Assembly: GCA_016214035.1 (NCBI GenBank)
Contig: JACRPF010000014.1
Location: 186,001 to 250,000, forward strand
Reading direction: 5' to 3'
Length of the DNA: 64,000 nt
Source of the DNA: Spirochaetota bacterium
GTDB taxonomy: Bacteria; Spirochaetota; Brachyspiria; Brachyspirales; JACRPF01
In this document: one piece after another, positions 9,529 to 19,400 of the stretch
Position numbering within the stretch: the first letter of the stretch is position 1
How the letters are laid out: each line of letters begins with the position of its first letter
Position numbers and translations under genes: made by a program
The notes under the pieces: generated by a model
The model's database searches: none
The model's input: only the letters and a program-made list of their open reading frames with translations
Told to the model about the DNA's origin: nothing

Positions 9529-10715
9529 AAAAAGACCTGTTCGATGAGATCATGGAATTGCCGGTATGGGATACGCACACACATCTGGAATCGTCACCGA
9601 CGGTGTGTGCACGCGATATCTGGGATATCATGCATTACTACTGGTTCAAGATAGAGCTTGAGGCGTGCGGTTATCCGCGCGACGCCGAGAAACTGAACGA
9701 GCCTGAACGTTTCGAGGCTCTTGCGAAAGCTATGGAAGTATCGCGGACCACCTATTGGAATCGCCTTGTGCGCATCATGATGAAAGACCTTTTCGGTGCT
9801 ACCATACACGACGCGGCTTCGTATAGAACTGCGAATGAACGAATCCTCGCGACGGCCCGGGAGAAAAAACGGGGCTTGGATATTCTCAAGCGCGTTCATG
9901 TCACCAAGGTGGTAACCGCCGCCATAAGCGATACTGATATTTCAGATATCCGGGAAGTGCTTTATGTCGTACCCGTATTCCGGAATCTCAACGACCGTAT
10001 CATCGATGCGGTGGCGAATTCGCTGAAGCAGCGGACGAAGGCCGATGAGATGGCACAGGAACTCGACCTTGCCGTACAGCAGTTATACGACAGCGGCTGC
10101 AGGACCATACGCCTCGAACCGTATCCGTTCGAGCATATACAGGGCAATATCACAAAGCCGCCGGTACTCGCCGACACCAACAATAGCCGTGACGCGATAG
10201 TGCTGTACCTCGGCCATGCGCTTCTGTCATCACTGCAGCGGCGGTCATTTCATATACAGCTGTTCCTCGGCATCTGGCGCGGCGGACAGCATGTATCGTC
10301 GAATAATCCGTGGCGTATACCGGTGATGAACGATATCTTTGAAAAATATCCCGGCCTCACGTTCGAACTCATCAACGCCGCAGAACTGAGCGCGCTCGAT
10401 ATGGTGCAGTCCGCGCGGGCGCTCAGGAACGTCTATCCCGGCGGATTGTGGTGGCATAATTTCCGCGCAAGCACGTATCGGCTCAACATGCAGTACCGGC
10501 TTGAGGCGCTTCCGGCAACTCGCTCGATACTGCTTGCATCGGATTCTCGGCATATTGAATGGCTGTACGGGAAAACATTGTTCGTCAAACGCCTGCTTGC
10601 AGAATTCCTCAACGACCAGGTGAAGGCCGGATGGCTTGATACCGATGCCGCACTCTATGTTGCGCGTCAGTGGCTGTATGATACGGCGGCGAAGGTGTAC
10701 CGGGCTGCGAGTTAG
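9525..10715 (+). CDS. glucuronate/uronate isomerase-like amidohydrolase-fold protein
   Basis: The product is 396 aa. The N-terminal WDTHTHLE motif supplies the metal-binding HxH of the amidohydrolase superfamily. The overall layout, with an early insertion, a central barrel and a late ASDSRHIEW segment carrying the terminal Asp, matches uronate isomerase (UxaC)-like members. Those enzymes interconvert glucuronate and fructuronate, or act on related sugars. At 396 aa it is shorter than classical UxaC (about 470 aa), so it belongs to a divergent branch and its substrate is uncertain. The start overlaps the FtsX-like stop. Confidence 0.65.
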   Translation: MKKDLFDEIMELPVWDTHTHLESSPTVCARDIWDIMHYYWFKIELEACGYPRDAEKLNEPERFEALAKAMEVSRTTYWNRLVRIMMKDLFGATIHDAASYRTANERILATAREKKRGLDILKRVHVTKVVTAAISDTDISDIREVLYVVPVFRNLNDRIIDAVANSLKQRTKADEMAQELDLAVQQLYDSGCRTIRLEPYPFEHIQGNITKPPVLADTNNSRDAIVLYLGHALLSSLQRRSFHIQLFLGIWRGGQHVSSNNPWRIPVMNDIFEKYPGLTFELINAAELSALDMVQSARALRNVYPGGLWWHNFRASTYRLNMQYRLEALPATRSILLASDSRHIEWLYGKTLFVKRLLAEFLNDQVKAGWLDTDAALYVARQWLYDTAAKVYRAAS

Positions 10716-10763
10716 CGGCAGTTACGTTCGGAATAACTACAACAGGATTAATCAGGAAATAGT

Positions 10764-11564
10764 ATGAAAAAAAGAATCATCGGTTTTATCGGCGGCGGGA
10801 ATATGGCTGCGGCGCTCATCGGCGGACTGCTGAAGAACAAGGTGTCTGCAGAAGGCATTCTGGTAAGCGAGCCTGATGCGGGACGTGCTGAGAAAGTAAA
10901 AAAAGATTTCGGCGTGACCTGTGTTTCCGATAATAGCACGCTGGCGGCAAAGGCGGATGTAATCGTGTTTGCGGTCAAGCCCCAGGTAATCCCGACTGTT
11001 GCGAAAGAGCTTCGGGGTAAGATGGATGATAAGCTTGTCATATCAATAATCGCCGGTAAAAAAATAGCGTGGCTTGCGGGTGAACTTAATGCTGCGCGTG
11101 TTGTCCGCGTTATGCCGAACACACCGGCAATGGCGGGTCAGGGGATGTCTGCGCTTTCATATTCTGATGCGGTACGCGATAATGATAAAACATTCGCACG
11201 CGATATGTTTACGGCTGTCGGACGTGTCATGGAATGTGATGAAAAACATCTAGATACGGTTACCGCGGTATCCGGCAGCGGTCCGGCGTATGCGTTCGCA
11301 TTCATCGAGGCGATGGCCGATGCTGCAAAAGAGCACGGTCTTTCCTACGATGCCGCCGTTATGCTTGCTGCACAGACATTTCTCGGCGCTGCGGTGATGG
11401 TGCAGACATCAGGTCTTACACCGGAGCAATTGCGGAAAAATGTAACATCGCCGAATGGAACCACTGAAGCTGCGCTGAAGGTTTATAACGAGCGCGGCGT
11501 GCATGAAATCATCGGCGCGATGATAGCTGCGGCGAAAAAGCGGAGTGAAGAACTGAGCGCCTGA
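10764..11564 (+). CDS. proC: pyrroline-5-carboxylate reductase
   Basis: A 266-aa cytosolic enzyme for the last step of proline synthesis: NAD(P)H reduction of 1-pyrroline-5-carboxylate. Residues 1-20 form the Rossmann loop (GFIGGGNMAAALIGG). RVMPNTPAMAGQGMSA and VSGSGPAYAFAFIEAMADAA are family signatures, and VTSPNGTTEAALK near the C-terminus belongs to the dimer and active-site region. The length is normal. AGGA lies eight bases before the ATG. Confidence 0.95.
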   Translation: MKKRIIGFIGGGNMAAALIGGLLKNKVSAEGILVSEPDAGRAEKVKKDFGVTCVSDNSTLAAKADVIVFAVKPQVIPTVAKELRGKMDDKLVISIIAGKKIAWLAGELNAARVVRVMPNTPAMAGQGMSALSYSDAVRDNDKTFARDMFTAVGRVMECDEKHLDTVTAVSGSGPAYAFAFIEAMADAAKEHGLSYDAAVMLAAQTFLGAAVMVQTSGLTPEQLRKNVTSPNGTTEAALKVYNERGVHEIIGAMIAAAKKRSEELSA

Positions 11565-11573
11565 CGCCGTCTC

Positions 11574-12233
11574 TTATTTCATGAAATGAACAGAAAGCGC
11601 GATAAGTGTCTGGCCGATATAATACGTTGACAGGATATAATATCCATTTGCCGGTATCGGCTTTTTGAACCGGTCGAATGCGAGCAGCATATCGGATGTA
11701 AAAAACAACAGCGCGCCGATGGCGGTAAGGAGCGCCTGATTGAACGGGACTCCGCCGGTAAGCATGACAATAGCCCGCGACAGCATGAAGCCGATGATGA
11801 GCGTATAAACGAGCACCGGCACTTTCATCGCGGCAAGACCTTTATACAAAACACCGTAGATGACGAGTGCAACCAGCGCTACGGCAACCGTGACGATAAT
11901 GTCCTGCTGTACAAACGGCCGGGTCATATAGAACGCAATGCTGTAGAGAATATGCGCTGTGAGAAATGCGATGAGGCCGATGAGAAACGCCTGCTCTGCT
12001 TTCTGTTTCAGAAGTGCGATATCGCCGATGAGCGACAGGAAAAGACCGCCGGCTATAATCATGATGTAAACGGAATTGCCGCTGTTCGGCAGCGCTGTCA
12101 CGGCGATGAGCAGTATCAGTACGGTAGTCAGCGGCTTGAATATCGCACGCAGAACGCTGTTGTTGCGTACGTCAGCGATAATGGTGATGATTGCGGAAAC
12201 AGTTATCAGTGGCAGAAGTATTATATTATACAT
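11574..12233 (-). CDS. YhhN-family integral membrane protein (lysoplasmalogenase-like)
   Basis: A 219-aa protein that is almost wholly hydrophobic, with about eight membrane helices. Polar residues embedded in helices (SLIGDIALL, LLFFTSDMLLAFDRF) match the YhhN/TMEM86 family. Characterised animal members hydrolyse the vinyl-ether bond of lysoplasmalogens; the bacterial substrate is less certain. The gene is convergent with proC and divergent from hrpB. Its ATG follows the -10 box by six bases, so it appears leaderless. Confidence 0.8.
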   Translation of the reverse strand: MYNIILLPLITVSAIITIIADVRNNSVLRAIFKPLTTVLILLIAVTALPNSGNSVYIMIIAGGLFLSLIGDIALLKQKAEQAFLIGLIAFLTAHILYSIAFYMTRPFVQQDIIVTVAVALVALVIYGVLYKGLAAMKVPVLVYTLIIGFMLSRAIVMLTGGVPFNQALLTAIGALLFFTSDMLLAFDRFKKPIPANGYYILSTYYIGQTLIALSVHFMK

Positions 12234-12239
12234 GGGTTA

Positions 12240-12267
12240 AATATATGACTGATACATTAAATGTCAA
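12240..12267 (-). promoter_or_regulatory. promoter of the YhhN gene, leaderless layout
   Basis: Minus strand: TTGACA (12267-12262), 16 bases, TATATT (12245-12240), then six bases to the ATG at 12233. Confidence 0.7.
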
Positions 12268-12281
12268 GATGAGCGGACACC

Positions 12282-12310
12282 TTTACAAAAGACAATGATT
12301 CTGTTATCGT
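12282..12310 (+). promoter_or_regulatory. promoter of hrpB, leaderless layout
   Basis: TTTACA (12282-12287), 17 bases, TATCGT (12305-12310), then seven bases to ATG 12318. It lies back to back with the YhhN promoter; the two -35 boxes are 14 bases apart. Confidence 0.6.
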
Positions 12311-12317
12311 ATTCCTG

Positions 12318-14801
12318 ATGAATGATGAAATAAAAACGCTGCCGGTCGCATCTATCCGCGATGAACTTTTCGCGCTTCTTAAAAACAATAGCACGCTTGT
12401 TCTGAGCGCACCTACCGGAAGCGGTAAATCAACCATAGTGCCGGTCATGCTCTATGAATCAGGTAACTTTCCTGGAAAGATAATTATCATTGAACCGCGC
12501 GTCATTGCAGCACGCCACCTTGCAGGCCGTGTTGCCGGTCTCATGAATGGAAAACCGGGCGGCATTGTCGGCTACCATACACGATATGAACGGATTGTCG
12601 GGCCTGATACCCGCATCATTTTCATGACCGAAGGGATATTTTTACGTGAAGCGGCAAAGAATCCATTGCTTGACGGTATCAGTGTCGTGGTGCTGGATGA
12701 ATTCCATGAGCGTAATCTCGCATCGGATATTGCGCTCGGATATTGCCTTGAACTGATCCGAATGGCTCGTAGTGGCATTAAAGTGGTATCAATGTCGGCG
12801 ACACTGGATACTGAGAGAATAGCCTCGTTCATGGGCGCGCCGATACTTAAGGCGGAAGGCCGCGCATTTCCCGTGACTGTACACTATGTCCCGCAGTACT
12901 CGGCGCTTCCCGTCTGGGAAACCGCATCACGTGCCGTGCTTGATGCAGTGAAAGCAGGCGGCGAAGGTGATGTTCTTATATTCATGCCGGGGCGGTTTGA
13001 GATAGCGCGAACCATCGAGTCACTTAGAAAATTGTTTGCGCCGAACGACGCGGAGATAATACCGCTGCACGGAGAGCTTGAGGCGCGCGTTCAGGACCGC
13101 GCGTTCATGAAGTCTGATGTGCGGAAGATCATCGTCGCGACCAATGTGGCGGAAACGGCGCTCACCATTCCCGGCGTACGCATCGTCGTTGATTCCGGAC
13201 TCGTGCGTGAAGCGCGATTCAACAGTGAAAAAAATATCGATATTCTAGCCACCGTATCGGCAAGTATGAGTTCTGCCGATCAGCGTGCCGGACGAGCCGG
13301 ACGTACCGCCCCCGGCGTCTGTTACCGGCTCTGGAATGAGCGTGAGAACGCCGTGCGTCCGGCTCATGCAGCTCCCGAAGTACATCGTCTGGACCTGGCT
13401 GATGCCGTACTGACGCTTGCCGGTTTGCATCATGACGCGCGTTCTTTTACATGGCTTGACGCACCCGATGCCGGTAAGCTTGACCACGCTTTCGCCGTGT
13501 TGACAATGCTCAATGCGGTTGAGGACAAAAATGGGACACTGCTCACCGCGAAAGGTGAACGCATGTCGTCATTGCCGCTGCCGCCGCGTATCGCCGCCAT
13601 GGTTGATGACGGCAGAACGCATGCCAACGTTATCCTTTGCGCTGCAATACTTGCCGAGGAGTCGCTGATTAATAATGATTTTGATATCGGCGCATATACG
13701 TATGCCGAAGATATGTCCGACCTTGATGTTCTCGCAGAAATCGTACGGAAGGCATCACAGGATAATTCCTATTCGGTACCGCGCGGAGTAAATAATGCAG
13801 CAGTGCAGCGCGTCTGGCGCAGCTTTACGCATATCTGTGATATCGTCCATGCGGATAAACATCTCTATGAAAACGATGCATCCGCGGTTATTTCGGCGCT
13901 TCTGTCTGCGTTTGCGGATCAGGTGGGTGCGGCGGTGGACGGCGGAGCCGTATATCAGCTTGAGGATAACCGCAAAGCGACACGTTCCCCCAAAAGCATC
14001 GTCAGGGCACCCGTTGTGATAGCGCCGGCATTGCTGAGTTCGGGGACCAAGGCTTCACTTCGCCTAACCGCATACCCGCTGATACCGGTTTCACCGGATG
14101 TTCTGTCGGCATATCGGCCTCAATGGATGACCGAGCGCACACAAATGCGTTACCAGGAACGGGAACGCCGGGTGATGAAAATCAGGGAACGGCTTTGGCG
14201 TACCACTGTACCGGTTGAGCGGACGACGGTTCCTGCAACGGGTGATGCGGGGGCTTCAGCTATGCTTGCCGAGGCATTTCTTGACGGTGCATTCACGCTG
14301 ACGCACTTCAGTGAAGCGGTGCTTCAGTGGATAGAGCGTGTGCGATTTACCGCGCGTACGTTTCCCGAACGGGATATCCTCACATATACCAGGGATGAAC
14401 TTGCGGTGGTGCTGGCCGAGGCTTTTGACGGAACGTCGTCGGTCAGGGAAATTGAACACATCGTGCTCATCGATCATATCAGGAACGCGTTACGATATGA
14501 CGATATCGCCTTTGTGGAACGCATGGCGCCGGTTCATATCGATCTGCCGAACGGACGTCGTCTTCCGATAATCTACCGCGCCGATAAACAGCCGATGGGC
14601 AGCATCAGACTGCAGCATTTATACGATGTGCCGAGAACACCCGTAGTCGCCGGAGGACGGGTTAAGGTGCTGCTCGAGATACTCGCGCCTAGCCGCCGTC
14701 CGGTACAGGTGACCGATGACCTTGAAGGTTTCTGGAGCAACTCCTATATTTCCGTCCGTAAAGAGCTTGCGGGCCGCTATCCGAAACACGAATGGCGATA
14801 A
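12318..14801 (+). CDS. hrpB: ATP-dependent helicase HrpB
   Basis: An 827-aa DEAH-type helicase. The N-terminal RecA domain has Walker A APTGSGKST, motif II LDEFHER and motif III SMSATLD. The second RecA domain has the conserved NVAETALTIPGVRIVVDSGL and QRAGRAGRTAPG. The C-terminal half carries the helicase-associated region and an HrpB-type tail. HrpB is an accessory RNA/DNA helicase of unclear cellular role; the length matches E. coli HrpB (about 810 aa). The start is the first ATG after a promoter only seven bases upstream, with no ribosome-binding site. Confidence 0.92.
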   Translation: MNDEIKTLPVASIRDELFALLKNNSTLVLSAPTGSGKSTIVPVMLYESGNFPGKIIIIEPRVIAARHLAGRVAGLMNGKPGGIVGYHTRYERIVGPDTRIIFMTEGIFLREAAKNPLLDGISVVVLDEFHERNLASDIALGYCLELIRMARSGIKVVSMSATLDTERIASFMGAPILKAEGRAFPVTVHYVPQYSALPVWETASRAVLDAVKAGGEGDVLIFMPGRFEIARTIESLRKLFAPNDAEIIPLHGELEARVQDRAFMKSDVRKIIVATNVAETALTIPGVRIVVDSGLVREARFNSEKNIDILATVSASMSSADQRAGRAGRTAPGVCYRLWNERENAVRPAHAAPEVHRLDLADAVLTLAGLHHDARSFTWLDAPDAGKLDHAFAVLTMLNAVEDKNGTLLTAKGERMSSLPLPPRIAAMVDDGRTHANVILCAAILAEESLINNDFDIGAYTYAEDMSDLDVLAEIVRKASQDNSYSVPRGVNNAAVQRVWRSFTHICDIVHADKHLYENDASAVISALLSAFADQVGAAVDGGAVYQLEDNRKATRSPKSIVRAPVVIAPALLSSGTKASLRLTAYPLIPVSPDVLSAYRPQWMTERTQMRYQERERRVMKIRERLWRTTVPVERTTVPATGDAGASAMLAEAFLDGAFTLTHFSEAVLQWIERVRFTARTFPERDILTYTRDELAVVLAEAFDGTSSVREIEHIVLIDHIRNALRYDDIAFVERMAPVHIDLPNGRRLPIIYRADKQPMGSIRLQHLYDVPRTPVVAGGRVKVLLEILAPSRRPVQVTDDLEGFWSNSYISVRKELAGRYPKHEWR

Positions 14802-14814
14802 TATTTTTTTTTAC

Positions 14815-14842
14815 TTGCGCTCAAGCAACGATGATATATACT
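14815..14842 (+). promoter_or_regulatory. probable promoter of the ComFB-like gene
   Basis: TTGCGC (14815-14820), 16 bases, TATACT (14837-14842). An overlapping TATAAT (14842-14847) offers an alternative -10. Confidence 0.5.
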
Positions 14843-14891
14843 ATAATCCTGTCGATGCGGTGCGCAGGCAGAATTGATATCGAGGATTTGC

Positions 14892-15554
14892 ATGAAATAC
14901 ATCATCAATACTAATGAAAGTGTCGTCGAAAAGTGTGTCGATGATTATCTCGCAGAAAAGGGAGTCAATGTCGACGCAAGCGTGAAATACGACATCATGG
15001 TATACGCGCTTAATAAGCTTCCGCCGCAATATGTGGTGAGCGCCCGCGGCAGACTGCACTCCATGAAAAAGATTGACAATGCTCAGAATGTGGCCGATAT
15101 TTATCACGCCATAAATGAGGGCTTTGCGGTTGTCATGAAGCGGAGAAACACGTCGGTCCGTGAGGCGGTTCCGGTAACCAATGAAGACGGATATTATATC
15201 ATCTACCCCGAAATCATGGGAACCGTTTTCAACGGCAAAAGTTTCATGCGTCTGAATCGCGGATCGGTCTGCGTCTGTGAGGGTGAAAAACTTCTTGAGG
15301 CATACAGCAGCAATTTCCCGAACCCCTATACGATATCTGAAAAAACCAGCGGACGATATATGTTCCGTTTCATGCCGAAAAAAACGGCGGGCGATGCGCT
15401 GTGTATGACGGTGCTTTCACTGCGGGTTGAAAGCATTGGTTTTGAGCCGTATATTTGTTATATCAAACTCCCGCTGCAGCCGGTGCATCTGACAAAAGGT
15501 GAAATGCCCGAATTCCCGGCGCATAACGTCAACGATATTTATCTGACGGAATAG
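14892..15554 (+). CDS. protein with N-terminal ComFB-like domain
   Basis: A 220-aa soluble protein. Residues 1-80 resemble the late-competence ComFB family, including YDIMVYALNKLPPQYVVS and a following helical segment. The remaining 140 residues are beta-rich and I do not recognise them; a PilZ-like fold is possible but no RxxxR motif is visible. ATG 14892 follows GAGG. It is first in an apparent operon with the PyrK-like gene (two-base spacing) and mfd. ComFB-like domains bind cyclic nucleotides in some cyanobacteria; whether that holds here is unknown. Confidence 0.6.
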   Translation: MKYIINTNESVVEKCVDDYLAEKGVNVDASVKYDIMVYALNKLPPQYVVSARGRLHSMKKIDNAQNVADIYHAINEGFAVVMKRRNTSVREAVPVTNEDGYYIIYPEIMGTVFNGKSFMRLNRGSVCVCEGEKLLEAYSSNFPNPYTISEKTSGRYMFRFMPKKTAGDALCMTVLSLRVESIGFEPYICYIKLPLQPVHLTKGEMPEFPAHNVNDIYLTE

Positions 15555-15556
15555 AC

Positions 15557-16333
15557 ATGCAGGTAAAGAAACGGGTTTTTCCCGCAGTCATAACAAAAAT
15601 AACCGATCTCGGTTCATGCCGCATCTTCTCATTCAGAGACAAGCAGTGTGCGTCACAGGCGCGAGCTGGCATGTTCCTGTCCGTAGATTGCGGTGAAACG
15701 GTCATGCTGCGCCGTCCCTTTGCCGTCATGGAAGTGAACGGCGATGATGTGAGTTTCCTTTTCAAGATCGTCGGAAAAGGCACTGCGGCGCTTGCCGCAC
15801 GGAAAGAGGGCGATGTGATCTCCATCACCGGACCGCTCGGCATGCGGTTCCCGGACCCGGTGAACCGGAACCAGCGTGCGGTACTGGTCGCCGGCGGGGT
15901 CGGTACGCCTCCTATCTATTTCCTTGCCAAAGAGCTCATCGCCGCCGGCCATGAGGTTTACATCTTTCTCGGCGCCTCGAAGAAAGACGATCTGCTGCTC
16001 GTGAACGAATGCAAGCGCCTCACGAAAAACGTATTCATCGCCACCGATGACGGAAGCTACGGCGAACACGGCACCGTCCTGAACGTGCTGTCGAAGAATT
16101 TCGGACTGCCGCTGATGAGTTCCGCAGTCTATGCATGCGGACCGGTGCCGATGCTGAAAGCGCTCGGTGAATTTACCGCGCTCAACAAACTTACCGCTCA
16201 TTTTTCGCTCGAGGCGGTGATGGGGTGCGGCTACGGCGTGTGTCTCGGATGCGCGGTCCAGACACGAGCCGGATATAAACTCTGCTGTTCTGACGGTCCG
16301 GTGTTCAGGGCGGATGATGTCGTTTTCGCATAG
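15557..16333 (+). CDS. PyrK-like FAD/[2Fe-2S] electron-transfer flavoprotein
   Basis: A 258-aa member of the ferredoxin-reductase superfamily. An FAD domain (about 1-100) contains LRRPFAVMEV. An NAD(P) domain contains VAGGVGTPPIYFLAKEL and YACGPVPMLKAL. The C-terminus holds the cysteine-rich [2Fe-2S] segment with CGYGVCLGCAVQ and LCCSDGPVF. This is the build of dihydroorotate dehydrogenase electron-transfer subunit PyrK, which passes electrons from PyrD to NAD+. No pyrD is adjacent, so it may serve another partner. NfnA/SudB-type subunits look similar. Confidence 0.75.
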   Translation: MQVKKRVFPAVITKITDLGSCRIFSFRDKQCASQARAGMFLSVDCGETVMLRRPFAVMEVNGDDVSFLFKIVGKGTAALAARKEGDVISITGPLGMRFPDPVNRNQRAVLVAGGVGTPPIYFLAKELIAAGHEVYIFLGASKKDDLLLVNECKRLTKNVFIATDDGSYGEHGTVLNVLSKNFGLPLMSSAVYACGPVPMLKALGEFTALNKLTAHFSLEAVMGCGYGVCLGCAVQTRAGYKLCCSDGPVFRADDVVFA

Positions 16334-16415
16334 CCATGAAAACCGGACACCTTTCCCGTCTCATCACACAGTTTTCTGAACTCCCGCCGTTTACAAAAAT
16401 AGACCCGTTCGAGAC

Positions 16416-19400
16416 ATGGGAAAGAAACATATCATAAAAGCAACCGAAGACGAGGCGGATGAACTCTTCGAGGCGCTGCAGTATTTCACGGATGCGCGCG
16501 TTCTCAGATTTCCGGCGTATGATGTTCTGCCGTTCACGGAGTCGTCACCGACACGTGAAACGATGAATGAACGTATCCGCGTTCTCCATGAAGCGCTGTC
16601 AGCAAGCCCGATGGTGATAGTAACCTCAGTTAAAGCACTGCTGAAAACTACCATTACACCTGCGATTCTGAAATCACATACACGGGAAATTACCAGCGGC
16701 GGCACCCTTGATCGGGACGCGTTCAGAAAAGAGCTTCGTGAACTCGGTTATATTGAAACGAGCGGTATTGAAGAGGAAGGCGAGTGCTCATTTCGCGGCG
16801 GCATCATCGACGTGTTTCCGCCGTCATATGACAATCCGGTACGCATCGAGCTTTTTGACGATCGCATTGAAAGCATACGTTTTTTTTCAACCGAGGATCA
16901 GCGTTCCATTGCTTCGGCATCAACGGTACATATCATACCGGCCCGTGAAGTCCCCTATACCGATGATGTTCTCGCCAAAGGACAGGCCCTGGCGCCGGAT
17001 ATAACGGAACGATTTCTGCGCGATGCATATTTTCCGGGAAGCGAAAACTATGCTCCTTTTTTTCACGAAATGACGACGCCGCTCGCGTATTTTTCGGCCG
17101 CACGCGTGTACTGGTCAAACGATGCATTGATTGCAGATGAAGCAAAACGATTTGCCGCAGAAAATGCAGTACTTGCGGAACGTTCCGGGATTCAGGATAC
17201 CCGGGCATACGCTGCAGCGGAAACGGTGCTGGACAATATAAAACACGGCGTCACCGTGTCGGCATTCGCCAAAGGGACATCTTCCGAGGTAGTCTTTCAG
17301 GCGAAACACGGCGAGAATTTCAAGGCTAAAATTAAAGAGTTCATGGATTATCTCTTGGCGAGGATAGGCGAGGGATACCGTATCAATCTCGCCACAAACT
17401 ATGACGAGCAGGCGAAACGATTCGCCGATCTGCTCGCTCCGCTCAACGCGCCGATAGTGCCGGCCGGAACCGACAGCGACAGCCCGCTGATAATAACCGT
17501 CGGAAACATCACCGAGGGGTTTGTGTCGCCGGAGATGAAATACATTCTCCTTGCCGACCGCGAGGTTTTCGGCCGCACCAAGAAAAAGCACAAAAAAGTA
17601 CCGCGGGTTAAACAGAGCATCATAGAAAGTTTTGTAGATCTGAACATCAATGATTTTGTGGTTCATATCAATCACGGTATCGGCATATACCGGGGGCTCA
17701 TCCGGCTTCAGGCTGCGGGCACGGAAAAGGATTATCTGAACATCGAGTATGCGAAGGGCGATAAGCTCTACATACCCGTCGAGCAGGTGAACTTCATTCA
17801 GAAATATCTGTCGGCATCGACGAAAACGACACCGAAGCTCGATGTACTCGGCGGCAAGGCATGGGACAAGATAAAGGCTCGCGCACGTAAAAGCGCCGAG
17901 AAGATAGCCGGCGAGCTCATCAAGATTTATACGGTTCGCCATGCCTTAAGCGGGTATTCATTCCCGCGCGACACGACATGGCAGGAAGATTTCGAGGCAT
18001 CGTTCAAATATCAGGAAACGCCCGATCAGCTGCGCGCCATTGAAGAAATAAAGCACGATATGGAAGCGGCAAAAGTCATGGACCGGCTCGTGTGCGGAGA
18101 CGTCGGTTTCGGCAAGACAGAGGTGGCTCTCCGGGCGGCATTCAAAGCGGTGATGGCAGGCAAACAGGTGGCGCTCTTGTGTCCTACAACCGTATTGTCG
18201 CAGCAGCATTTCAAGACGGCATATGAGCGGTTCAAAAATTTTCCGGTCTCACTCGGCCTCATCAACCGTTTCAGGACATCGGCGGAGCAGAAAGAAACGC
18301 TCGCGCGGCTCAAGGAAGGGAAAATCGATATTCTCATCGGTACACACGGCATACTCGCCAAAGATGTTGCCTTCAAGGATCTCGGCCTTATCATCATCGA
18401 CGAAGAACAGCGTTTCGGCGTGAAGCAGAAAGAGGCGTTAAAACGCTATAAAGTACTTGTCGATGTACTCACGCTTACCGCAACACCTATACCGCGCACG
18501 CTCAATCTCGCGCTCACGCAGATACGCGATGTGAGCATCATCGCCACACCGCCGCTCAATCGTGTTCCGATTCAGACATCGGTCATCGAGTTCAATGAAA
18601 AAGTGATGATAGACGCGATACGGCGGGAACTGCTGCGCGGCGGGCAGGTGTTCGTCGTGTACAACCGCGTCGAGACGATACTCGAATTCGCATCCATGAT
18701 ATCCCGTCTGATGCCTGAAGCCGTCATCGCTACCGCTCATGGTCAGATGGAAGGCCATGAGCTCGAACGCATCATGGTTGATTTTATCGATGAAAAATAT
18801 AACGTACTGGTGACCACCGCCATCATCGAGAACGGCATCGATATCCCGAACTGCAATACGATAATCATTTATCGCGCCGACCGTTTCGGCCTGGCCGACC
18901 TTTATCAACTCCGCGGACGTGTCGGCAGAAGCGACCGTGCGGCATACGCATATTTCTTCCATCCGAAAGAGACATCCATCACCGAGGATGCATATCATCG
19001 TCTTACCGCCATCGCTGAACACACCGACCTCGGCAGCGGATTCAAGATCGCCATGCGCGACCTTGAGATACGCGGGGCGGGCGACATACTCGGGCGGGAG
19101 CAGTCCGGCAATATTCATGCGGTCGGTTATGAACTCTATACGCAGCTCCTCGAAGAAAGCGTGTCGAAGATGAAAGGCGAGATGCGCGAGATCGTCTTTG
19201 ATACGGTCATCGATGTGCGGCACAATCTGTTCATCCCCGATACCTATGTAAGCGATACAAAGCAGAAAATTGAGTTATACAAGAACATACTGCGCGTTGA
19301 GAATGAAGCTGATATCGATCCGGTACGCGAGGCATGTAAAGACCGTTACGGCCCGCTTCCGCCTGAGATCGAGAATCTTTTCGCAATTGCCCGGCTCAAG

